Source: Bacteroidia bacterium (GTDB taxonomy: Bacteria > Bacteroidota > Bacteroidia > Flavobacteriales > Schleiferiaceae). From it: DNA of 64,000 nt. How positions within the stretch are numbered: the stretch's first letter is position 1; each line of letters starts with the position of its first letter. The notes beneath the pieces were generated by a model. The model was not told the origin of the DNA and did no database searches. It saw only the letters and a list, made by a program, of their open reading frames with translations. The stretch lies in the NCBI GenBank assembly GCA_030424545.1, contig JAUHWL010000011.1, forward strand, positions 1-64,000. The letters run 5' to 3'. The translations under genes were made by a program, and so were the position numbers. This document shows positions 34,417 through 42,184 of the stretch, in pieces.

Positions 34417-35739
34417 TTAAAATTGCACCTGAAAAATATGCTTTTCTTTTTCAAATCGGTATTCAATCTGCCATTTATATTGATTGCACACTTCTTTTAT
34501 AATGGCCAAACCAAGACCGCTTTTGGCCGAGTTCGCGGAAATTGAGCCAAACCTTTTGAAGAGGTTTTCGGTTTCTAATGCAGAAATCCCGGCATTTGAA
34601 ATACGAAGCAAATTTCTTGATAATGTGATAAAAACATCTTGGTTTTTATGGTTGTGTCGGATGGCGTTTACAATCAAGTTGTTGAGGAGGATTTCTAGCA
34701 AAGTTAAATTGCAGGTAACAGACCCCCTGTCCCCTCGAGGGGAAGTCTGACCAACGGATGTGCTGGCTTCGTTATTTATTTCCAAATGAAGTTTTGTTTC
34801 GGTAGTTTCCGAAAACATGACCACGGTTTCTAAAAGCACTTTTTCTAGTGATATTTCTTCAACTTCTAAAAACTGCTGGTTCTCTATTTTGGCCAACACC
34901 AACAAGTTTTTATTGATGCGCGAGACACGCGAAAGTGGTGCGTTTATAGATTCAATTAATTTTGATTGATCTTCGTTTAAATCAGCAATTTGCATCAATA
35001 CATCAATCTTCGATTTTAAAACGGCTAAAGGTGTTTGCAACTCATGACTTGCGTTTTCGATAAAGGTTTTTTGCTGAGAATAGGCCAGCATATTTCGTTC
35101 AATCAGCTTTTCTAACGTGCTGTTTAGCTCATCAAATTCTTTAATATCTGTTTTATTAGACTGAAATTTTTGATTGCTTTTTAAATCAAATTTTTTGAGT
35201 TTTTCTAAGGTTTGCCAAAATGGTTTCCAAATTTTCTTGGAGATACTTTTGTTTAGAAAAACAAATCCAACAACCAAAAGGAAGAAAAATGAAGCGGTGA
35301 TTATGGCGATGGCGAGCAGCGTTTCATCAACTTCTTCAATATTTGTTTGGATACTTATGCGGTAGCTTTTATCGCCAGCTCGCAAAAAAGTGACCAATCC
35401 TCTGTAGCGTTCAAAATCTAGTTCGGGGTCTAAACTGTCAATTTCAGTTTTAAAAAATAGGCTGTCTTTTTTTATACTTGGCGACTCAGAAATTTCAAGT
35501 TTGGGTTGAATTTGTTGCCAGTTTTCAATTTGCAATTCAAGATTTTTAGCTTTGTTTTCTGGGTTGACAAGCTGGTCTTTTACTCGTTTCACAATGTTTT
35601 CGTTGTGTTCATCCAACTCACTCATCCAAATAAAATCAACCACCAAATAGTACACTGGGATGCTGCACACCAAAATAATGAGTGCGTAAAACGTAAATGC
35701 TTTAAAAGGTTTTTCTAGTAATTTACTCATGCTTCCCAA
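34417..35739 (-). CDS. Sensor histidine kinase carrying an in-frame repeat insertion
   Basis: The 440-aa membrane kinase has two membrane segments (~15-35 and ~140-165) with a periplasmic sensor loop. The phospho-acceptor domain has the H box FIENASHELQTPLAVLKSK, followed by the N box LLNNLIVNAIRHN and G box AKSGLGLAII. Just before the N box the chain contains an odd stretch, TSVGQTSPRGDRGSVTC, encoded by a 31-bp palindromic repeat (34719-34749). It lacks the usual short turn here, so a mobile repeat seems to have lengthened the ATPase domain without breaking it. It overlaps its response regulator by 13 nt. Confidence 0.85.
   Translation of the reverse strand: MGSMSKLLEKPFKAFTFYALIILVCSIPVYYLVVDFIWMSELDEHNENIVKRVKDQLVNPENKAKNLELQIENWQQIQPKLEISESPSIKKDSLFFKTEIDSLDPELDFERYRGLVTFLRAGDKSYRISIQTNIEEVDETLLAIAIITASFFFLLVVGFVFLNKSISKKIWKPFWQTLEKLKKFDLKSNQKFQSNKTDIKEFDELNSTLEKLIERNMLAYSQQKTFIENASHELQTPLAVLKSKIDVLMQIADLNEDQSKLIESINAPLSRVSRINKNLLVLAKIENQQFLEVEEISLEKVLLETVVMFSETTETKLHLEINNEASTSVGQTSPRGDRGSVTCNLTLLEILLNNLIVNAIRHNHKNQDVFITLSRNLLRISNAGISALETENLFKRFGSISANSAKSGLGLAIIKEVCNQYKWQIEYRFEKEKHIFQVQF
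34719..34749 (-). repeat. Palindromic repeat inserted in the kinase gene
   Basis: CAGAC/GTCTG ends surround the 14-bp palindrome TCCCCTCGAGGGGA. On the minus strand it reads ...GAGGGGACAGGGGGTCTG, close to the end of the metH repeats (TTAGGAGGGGGTCAG), and yields the same R-G-S peptide. It looks like a short member of that family. Confidence 0.65.
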
Positions 35740-36401
35740 CGGTATCCGTTACCGTAAACCGTTTTTATATAGTTGGTGCAACCAGCATCTGCCAGCTTCT
35801 TTTTTAGGTTTTTTACATGTGCGTACACAAAATCGTGGTTGTCAAACATATCGGCTAAATCACCAGAAAGATGCTCTGCCAATGCACTTTTAGAAATCAC
35901 TCTGTTTTTGTTGCCGATAAAAAGCATCAACAACACAAATTCTTTTTTGGTGAGTAAAACTTCTACATTGTTTACCAAAACGATTTTGGCTTGTAAATCT
36001 ATGTGCAGTTCATTCTGCTCAATAATATTTTTGTTGTTGAATTGCTTTCTTCTAATTAGCGAAAAAACCCGTGCTGCTAATTCTGCTAAGTGAAATGGCT
36101 TGGCCAAATAATCGTCTGCACCCAGTTGTAGACCGTCAATTTTATCATCTAAAGAATTTTTAGCCGAAATGATAATCACGCCATCTTGCTTGTTTTCGGT
36201 CTTTAGTTTTTCAAGTAATTTAAGGCCATTTCCACCGGGCAACATTACATCTAAAAGTATGCAATCGTAATTGTAAAGTTCTATTTTTTCAGAAGCTGTT
36301 TGAATATCTGAAGCGATTTCGCAGCGATAATTCTGACTGCTCAAATAGCTGGCAATGTCTTGCGCCAAATCAAATTCATCCTCAACAATTAAAATTTTCA
36401 T
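35727..36401 (-). CDS. OmpR-family response regulator
   Basis: The 224-aa protein has a receiver domain (acidic pair ED at ~7-8, phospho-Asp in CILLDVMLPGGNG ~52, Lys in LAKPFHLAEL ~102) and a winged-helix DNA-binding domain ending IKTVYGNGYRWEA. The first gene of an RR-HK-PepSY-receptor array on the minus strand; the partner kinase overlaps it. Confidence 0.93.
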   Translation of the reverse strand: MKILIVEDEFDLAQDIASYLSSQNYRCEIASDIQTASEKIELYNYDCILLDVMLPGGNGLKLLEKLKTENKQDGVIIISAKNSLDDKIDGLQLGADDYLAKPFHLAELAARVFSLIRRKQFNNKNIIEQNELHIDLQAKIVLVNNVEVLLTKKEFVLLMLFIGNKNRVISKSALAEHLSGDLADMFDNHDFVYAHVKNLKKKLADAGCTNYIKTVYGNGYRWEA

Positions 36402-36434
36402 GGCACCAAATTACGTCACCAATTTCAAAGAAAT

Positions 36435-37979
36435 TTAGAATTCTTCTTCTTCTTTTAGCTCCTTTGTTTTTCTCCACAAGGCAACAAGTGCTGCAGCAAC
36501 TAAAATTAATAAGAACAAAGCCGGAAATCCGCCAAGATTGCTAATCATTTTAATGCCATCAACTCCAGCAAAACTTATCATTACCCACGCAGTTGCGCCT
36601 ACCATAATGCCCCAAACAATTTTTAACCAAACAGGAGCTTCGGGGTCTTTAGGGCTAATTCCGGTTACGCTCATACTTGTCATGGCAGATGTGTTAGAAT
36701 CTGCGGCCGTAACATAAGAGACGAAAATGCTCAATAAAAAAATGCCACCTAAAATTCCAGAAAAAGGCAATCGGTTAAAGATTTCATACATTACAGATTG
36801 CGGACCGTTTTTCACTAAACTGGCATAAACTTCTCCACCGGAAATTACATCTAAATGTAACGTTGTGCCGCTAAAAATAGTCATCCAGAAAACGGTAAAA
36901 ATGCACGGCAATATTAAATTGAATACGATGAATTCTCTTACCGTATAACCTACGGCAAGTCTACCTAAAAACAATGCTGTTATAGGTGTCCATGCCAACC
37001 ATATGGCCCAGTTAAACACCGTCCAATTCCTTTTCCAAATATCATTTAAATCACTATCTAAACCGGCTGCTCTAGGAACAAAGTTGATTATAAAATCTAA
37101 GGTACCATCAATCCCATATTGCAGCATGGCTATGGTTGGGCCGAGTATAAAAATGAGTAAAGCCAAAAGAATAAAAAGCCTTAAATTAAAAACTGATAAA
37201 AATCGAATCCCTTTTGTTAATCCGGTGGAGGCAGAAATAATGAAGGCAACTACAACAACTATACAGATTAAGCCATAAATGAATGTGGAAGGAGTAATGT
37301 TAAAATAGCGATCAATTCCTCCAGAAATTGCCATAACACCGGCACCCAAGCTTGCGGCCATTCCTGCAACTAAAGCAAACAGGCAAATGCCATCTGCAAT
37401 TTTGCCAAATGTACCATGCGCTTTGTCTCCCAAAATTGGATAAAAAAGTGTTGAAACTGCAAACGGTTGTTTGAGATTGTAATAGCCGATAGCAAATACA
37501 ATTCCTGCCAACGTGTACATGCCATATGGTATTAGGGTCCAATGCATGATAACAGTACTCATGGCAAAAGATGTGCTTTTGCCAATGGCGGTTGGGCCTT
37601 CGTGCAAATGAAACATGGGTTCTGCAGTAGCCCAAAATAAAATGCCTGTGGCAATAGTTGTACATAGCGTTATGGCAAACCAACTCCATCTTTTTAAAAT
37701 GGGCTCGGCATCTTTTCCGCCAATTTTAATGTTAGAAAATTTTAGAAAAAAAGTAACGCCAACTAAAATTAAAAAAGCAAACGTGGCCCAAAAAAAGAGG
37801 CCGTCAAAATGCTGTAAAATCCAGTTGTTGATTGATTTGGTGGCAGATAAAAATGCATCAGGAATAAAGATGCTGGCCAACACACTAAATAATAAAAGTA
37901 AAAATGGTGGATAAAAAACGGCTGGGCGTATTTTGTGTTTCAAAAGATTGATTTTGAATGAATTTTCAATTTCAGCCAA
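36435..37979 (-). CDS. BCCT-family transporter (betaine/carnitine/choline type)
   Basis: The 514-aa inner-membrane protein has about 12 hydrophobic segments and the BCCT pattern: VFYPPFLLLLFSVLAS, RWSWFAITLCTTIATGILFWATAEPM with the substrate-region aromatics, and YVTAADSNTSAMTSM near 400. It should import compatible solutes or quaternary amines using Na+ or H+. No choline-oxidising genes are nearby. The C-terminus is acidic (KELKEEEEF), a feature often linked to osmosensing. Confidence 0.9.
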   Translation of the reverse strand: MAEIENSFKINLLKHKIRPAVFYPPFLLLLFSVLASIFIPDAFLSATKSINNWILQHFDGLFFWATFAFLILVGVTFFLKFSNIKIGGKDAEPILKRWSWFAITLCTTIATGILFWATAEPMFHLHEGPTAIGKSTSFAMSTVIMHWTLIPYGMYTLAGIVFAIGYYNLKQPFAVSTLFYPILGDKAHGTFGKIADGICLFALVAGMAASLGAGVMAISGGIDRYFNITPSTFIYGLICIVVVVAFIISASTGLTKGIRFLSVFNLRLFILLALLIFILGPTIAMLQYGIDGTLDFIINFVPRAAGLDSDLNDIWKRNWTVFNWAIWLAWTPITALFLGRLAVGYTVREFIVFNLILPCIFTVFWMTIFSGTTLHLDVISGGEVYASLVKNGPQSVMYEIFNRLPFSGILGGIFLLSIFVSYVTAADSNTSAMTSMSVTGISPKDPEAPVWLKIVWGIMVGATAWVMISFAGVDGIKMISNLGGFPALFLLILVAAALVALWRKTKELKEEEEF

Positions 37980-38025
37980 TATTAACCAAACTCAAAGGCA
38001 AAGCCAAACATTAAAAATATCCATG

Positions 38026-38847
38026 TTACTTAATGTCTCTCTTTACAATAAGCAACCAAATACTGCCTAAATAAAGGGCTAATTCTACCAGCGCAATGGT
38101 AACACTTTTAGAGGTTACCCAAAAGTCAGTGCTGCTTAAACCATATTTTTCTATGGGTCTTGGTATAAGTCCCCAAATTGTTTCTAATGGTAAAATATTG
38201 GCTAAAAAGTTTAAATCAAACCCATATGTTAAAATAGATGATAGTATGGGTTCGGCAATAATCATCCAGAATAATAAAATGGCAATAACCAGCCCAGCTC
38301 TTTTTATAAGTAGCGATAGTAAAACGCTAAAAGTGAGGAACAAGATAATATGAAGCCAATACGCTCCTAAAAAATTAATATGCTTAACAATAGAATTAAA
38401 ATCGGTTACCGGAGATGAAATAAATCCAATGACCAATCCAAATCCAAAAACCAATAAAGTGGCTATGGTAGCCATGCCAATAATTAAATAAAGTTTAGAG
38501 AGTAAAAACTCTGTTTTGCTCATTCCGTCAATAACATTTTGCCGAAACGTTTTGTAATCCAACTCGTTGGTAATATTTATGATGACTAAAAAGGCCATGA
38601 AAATGGTTAGTCCTTTGTATGCGTATGCAAAGTTTTGCCAGATATCTACAAAGTCAAAAATGGGTAAATCTGTGGCTTCAAGTCCGGGCAATTGATCTAA
38701 AGAAAAGCCTTTGCTTTCTATGAAAATAAGCAGGAGCTTAAACCCTATGGGAAGACTAATAAAAGCAAAAAGCCAAATGCCCAGCATTATTTTAAAGTAC
38801 CGGCTTGGCCAGCTTTTTAGCCATTCAATTTTAATGAGACGCAGCAT
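38026..38847 (-). CDS. ABC-2 type transporter permease
   Basis: The 273-aa membrane protein has six hydrophobic segments, beginning MLRLIKIEWLKSWPSRYFKIML, as in ABC-2 exporters of the gliding-motility GldF or antibiotic-export type. It overlaps the ATPase gene by 17 nt. Substrate unknown. Confidence 0.85.
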   Translation of the reverse strand: MLRLIKIEWLKSWPSRYFKIMLGIWLFAFISLPIGFKLLLIFIESKGFSLDQLPGLEATDLPIFDFVDIWQNFAYAYKGLTIFMAFLVIINITNELDYKTFRQNVIDGMSKTEFLLSKLYLIIGMATIATLLVFGFGLVIGFISSPVTDFNSIVKHINFLGAYWLHIILFLTFSVLLSLLIKRAGLVIAILLFWMIIAEPILSSILTYGFDLNFLANILPLETIWGLIPRPIEKYGLSSTDFWVTSKSVTIALVELALYLGSIWLLIVKRDIK

Positions 38848-39745
38848 GATTGGCTAATAAGTTTAAAAATTGATTTTCGAGTGTTTTCTTTTTATGTGTG
38901 AGTTCCGATAAAACCACTCCTTTTTCAAGTAACTCTCTATTTATTGTTTCTCCTGTTTTTTCGGTTTGTAAACGAATTAGGCTTTCTTGACGAAATACAT
39001 TTTCTGGTTTTTCAAGCAATAACAAATTCTCTTCTAATTTATCTAAGTCATTACTCTTGAGTTCAAAATATTGGTCTTGCGCCAATTCTTCTTGTACATT
39101 ACCTGTATGTATTAAACTGCCTTGATATAGTACAGCAAAATCTGTGCATACTTTTTGTACTTCATCTAATAAATGGCTTGCCAAAATGATTGTTTTTCCA
39201 TCTTCAGCAATTCTGATAATAAGCTCTCGTATGTCTGCTATTCCTAAAGGATCTAAACCGTTTGTTGGTTCATCTAAAATTAAAACTTTTGGGTCTGAGA
39301 GTAGGGCAGAGGCAATGGCTAATCTTTGCCTCATACCTAAGCTGTAGGTTTTGAATTTATCATGTTTTCTTTCTGCTAACCCAACCCAATCTAAAACTTC
39401 TTCAATTCTATTTGGATTTACTTTTTTTATTTCAGCTGCAATTTTTAAATTTTGATGCGCACTTAGTTGAGGAAAGAATATTGGATGTTCTAAAATGGCA
39501 CCAATCTTTTGCCTCACTTCATTTGTAGCCGGTTTGCCATACCAAGAAAAGGAACCAGAAGTTTGATTGAGAACACCTAGAATCATTCCTAAGGTAGTGG
39601 TTTTACCACTTCCGTTTGGACCAAGTAATCCAAATATTTGCCCTTGGCTTATGTTTAAATCTAACCCTTTTACGGCTTTAACATGCCCAAAGTTTTTGGT
39701 TAGTTTATCGGTTTGAAGTATTAATTCCGGCATTGGTAAACTCAT
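38831..39745 (-). CDS. ABC transporter ATP-binding protein
   Basis: The 304-aa protein has Walker A GPNGSGKTTT (~44), Q-loop, signature YSLGMRQRLAIASALL, Walker B KVLILDEPTNGLDP and the H-loop ASHLLDEVQ. The C-terminal ~80 aa is the extra domain seen in CcmA/drug-export ATPases. The start may be the internal Met5 (39733). It overlaps the upstream lipoprotein gene by about 30-40 nt. It forms an exporter with the permease at 38026. Confidence 0.92.
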   Translation of the reverse strand: MSLPMPELILQTDKLTKNFGHVKAVKGLDLNISQGQIFGLLGPNGSGKTTTLGMILGVLNQTSGSFSWYGKPATNEVRQKIGAILEHPIFFPQLSAHQNLKIAAEIKKVNPNRIEEVLDWVGLAERKHDKFKTYSLGMRQRLAIASALLSDPKVLILDEPTNGLDPLGIADIRELIIRIAEDGKTIILASHLLDEVQKVCTDFAVLYQGSLIHTGNVQEELAQDQYFELKSNDLDKLEENLLLLEKPENVFRQESLIRLQTEKTGETINRELLEKGVVLSELTHKKKTLENQFLNLLANHAASH

Positions 39746-40256
39746 TTAAATTCATAAAATTTAAAATACTCTCATAGTTTGAAACGCCTTCTTTAAAAAT
39801 CGTTTCCATGGGTAAGGTTCCTACAAATTCGTAGAGGCTATACTTTAAACTGTCTTCTTTTGTTATCAGCAAATTTGTAATTGTGCCTTCATCAGACTTT
39901 ACAAATGCTTTTAAACTAGATTTTTCTTGTTCGTATTCCATTAACGGTTCTAAGCCATATTTCTGCCATTCAAGTGTTACCAAGCTATCTGTTTCAGGTT
40001 TAAAACCTCGATAATCTTTTTCAACTTCAAACTGCAACAAGTATTCTGTATTTCTGCTTATTGTAAATAACGTGTCTATTTTGGCTACATCTGTGGCTGC
40101 CCTAATCATGCTAGATGTATACATGTTGGTTAAGAAACTATATTTAAAATAATGCTTGTCAATTACAGATTTCCCAGGGCCAATAGGAGATTTTTCGCAG
40201 CTGATGAGTGCGAAAGCCATAAGGATAAAAAGTAAAACGGGGATTTTTAGCCTCAT
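39705..40256 (-). CDS. Lipoprotein of unknown function in the ABC operon
   Basis: The 183-aa protein has a lipobox (MAFALISCEKSP, Cys 20). I do not recognise the rest; it contains TNMYTSSMIRAATDVAKI and ends in asparagine-rich sequence. It overlaps the DUF4252 gene start by 4 nt and the ATPase gene at its end, so all four are one operon. Confidence 0.65.
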   Translation of the reverse strand: MRLKIPVLLFILMAFALISCEKSPIGPGKSVIDKHYFKYSFLTNMYTSSMIRAATDVAKIDTLFTISRNTEYLLQFEVEKDYRGFKPETDSLVTLEWQKYGLEPLMEYEQEKSSLKAFVKSDEGTITNLLITKEDSLKYSLYEFVGTLPMETIFKEGVSNYESILNFMNLNEFTNAGINTSNR

Positions 40257-40756
40257 ATTTTAGTGCCTTCTTGGGGCTTTATTAAGTCTTGAATGGGAAT
40301 CATTTTCATCAATTCGCCAACGAGTTTTAAATCAAAGGCACCATAAATTTCTCCTACGGCAGCTCTTTTGTTTTGCCACGCAACAATTAAAACTTTAGAA
40401 ACGATGCCGTTTTGTTCGTCTACAAAAAGCCAAAAAGAACCAGTTGTACGTTCTGCCGTAACATACTCCACAAGAGATTTATCATTTTTAATATCACCTA
40501 ATAAATTCTTAGCAGATGCTTCTGAAATATCCATATAACCCAACATGCCAGAAATGCCTTCTGCCATTTTAATTATTTCTGGCGTAAGATTTTCAATGGG
40601 TTGTGCATAACCCATTAACTCAAATGCTTTGCCAGATAATGTGATTTTTGTATAGTTAGAATCAGCATCAGTCAGAGATAGGTTCTCAGCCAAAAAAGAT
40701 TCTTGGGCCCATAAACATGTAGGGAGAATGAAGAAAAGCAAAAAGCGGATTTTCAT
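40253..40756 (-). CDS. DUF4252-like periplasmic protein
   Basis: The 167-aa protein has a signal peptide (MKIRFLLFFILPTCLWAQ) and a pattern like DUF4252 (IKMAEGISGMLGYMDIS ... FWLFVDEQNGIVSKVLIVAW). First gene of the ABC operon. Divergent from the SAM riboswitch and metH. Function unknown. Confidence 0.65.
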   Translation of the reverse strand: MKIRFLLFFILPTCLWAQESFLAENLSLTDADSNYTKITLSGKAFELMGYAQPIENLTPEIIKMAEGISGMLGYMDISEASAKNLLGDIKNDKSLVEYVTAERTTGSFWLFVDEQNGIVSKVLIVAWQNKRAAVGEIYGAFDLKLVGELMKMIPIQDLIKPQEGTKI

Positions 40757-40872
40757 GTATTTTATTTTGATGATGAAGGTACTTTTTTATAATCACCTGT
40801 GCGATTTGAAAAGATAAAACAGTGTTAAAAAAAATCATTGCTTTCTCAAAATATTTGTGTTCATTTGCTACC

Positions 40873-41038
40873 GACTTATCAAGAAAGACAGAGGGACTAG
40901 GCCCGATGACGTCTTGGCAACCCCGGTAATGCGGGGTGCTAATTCCTGCTCCGCCCATGGCGGAGAAAGATGAGTCTGAACGCCACTTCATGGCTGTTCG
41001 GATAAAAATTTCTCCCACCTCGGTTTTCTAGATAAGTC
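40873..41038 (+). promoter_or_regulatory. SAM riboswitch (S-box / SAM-I type) for the methionine operon
   Basis: The leader has the S-box core: CTTATCAAGA, GAGGGACTAGGCCC, GATGACGTCTTGGCAACC, and a variable hairpin (CCCCGGTAATGCGGGG). P1 is closed by GACTTATC (40873-40880) with GATAAGTC (41031-41038). Its 3' strand ends 15 nt before the metH start, and a small hairpin TCTCTAAAAAGAGA sits at the ribosome-binding region. Both point to control of translation start rather than a terminator. High SAM should shut off metH/metF. Confidence 0.93.
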
Positions 41039-41053
41039 TCTAAAAAGAGATAA

Positions 41054-42064
41054 ATGAACTATACAATACAAGAAGAAATTCAGAAGCGAATTTTAGTGCT
41101 TGATGGCGCCATGGGCACCATGATTCAGCAACATAAATTTGAAGAAGCTGATTATCGCGGTCAGCGATTTGCCGATTATGCACATCCGTTAAAAGGCAAT
41201 AATGACCTGCTCAGCCTCACGCAGCCCGAAGTGATTTTAGACATCCACCGTAAATATTTTGAAGCCGGTGCCGATATTGTAGAAACAAACACATTTAACA
41301 GCAACCGCGTGAGCATGGCCGATTACCACATGGAAGATTTGGTGCATGAACTAAATGTGGCATCGGCAAAATTGGCGCGCCAAGCGGCCGATGAATTTAC
41401 AGCGCAAAACCCCGACAAGCCTCGCTTTGTGGCGGGCAGCATTGGGCCAACAAATCGCACAGCAAGTTTAAGTCCGGATGTAGAAAACCCTGGTTTTCGA
41501 GCGGTTTCGTACCAAGATTTAATCGATAATTACAAAGAACAAACCCTAGCTCTGCTGGAAGGTGGCGTTGATATTTTATTGGTAGAAACAGTGTTTGACA
41601 CGCTGAACGCGAAAGCCGCGCTTTTTGCCATCGAAGAAGTTTTTGATGAGCTCGGGCGAAAAATTCCCATCATGGTTTCAGGTACCATAACCGATGCCAG
41701 CGGGCGCACTTTAAGTGGGCAAACCACCGAGGCTTTTTTAATTTCTGTGCAGCACGTACCGTTGCTCAGCATCGGTTTAAATTGCGCGCTGGGTGCCAGT
41801 CAGCTGCTGCCGTATTTGCAAACGCTGCACCGCAAAGCGCCATTTTTTACTTCGGCACACCCAAATGCGGGGCTACCCAATGCCTTTGGCGAATATGACG
41901 AAAGTCCAGAAAAAATGGCCGAACAAATAAAAGAATACTTGGATTTGAATTTGGTGAACATCATTGGTGGCTGCTGCGGAACAACTCCGGAACACATCAG
42001 GAAGATTGCGGATTTGGCAGCTCTTTACGAACCTAGAAAGTTGGCGGCTACCAGTATGCAGTAG
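41054..42064 (+). CDS. metH: Methionine synthase N-terminal half (homocysteine-binding domain)
   Basis: The 336-aa protein is the homocysteine methyltransferase barrel of cobalamin-dependent Met[45 protein letters not shown] and the zinc Cys ligands in LNCALGA and [11 protein letters not shown]. The rest of MetH is a separate gene beginning 120 nt later. Such a two-gene MetH is known in Bacteroidota and is not damage: both halves end cleanly at domain edges. Start lies right behind the riboswitch. Confidence 0.92.
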   Translation: MNYTIQEEIQKRILVLDGAMGTMIQQHKFEEADYRGQRFADYAHPLKGNNDLLSLTQPEVILDIHRKYFEAGADIVETNTFNSNRVSMADYHMEDLVHELNVASAKLARQAADEFTAQNPDKPRFVAGSIGPTNRTASLSPDVENPGFRAVSYQDLIDNYKEQTLALLEGGVDILLVETVFDTLNAKAALFAIEEVFDELGRKIPIMVSGTITDASGRTLSGQTTEAFLISVQHVPLLSIGLNCALGASQLLPYLQTLHRKAPFFTSAHPNAGLPNAFGEYDESPEKMAEQIKEYLDLNLVNIIGGCCGTTPEHIRKIADLAALYEPRKLAATSMQ

Positions 42065-42118
42065 GCAAAAATAAGTTGGCAAATGTCAGTTTACATTTGG
42101 TAAAATACACATCCTGCG

Positions 42119-42152
42119 AACTGCCAATTTCCAACTGCCGACTTCCAATTTC
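42119..42152 (+). repeat. Short tandem repeat between the metH halves
   Basis: Imperfect copies of AACTGCC-AATTTCC / AACTGCCGACTTCC. The 120-bp spacer also has the inverted repeat CAAATGT...ACATTTG near 42079-42098. It resembles low-complexity spacers at other places in the window. Confidence 0.55.
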
Positions 42153-42184
42153 AAAAGCAGAACCATCAAAACGAAAAAGAAATA

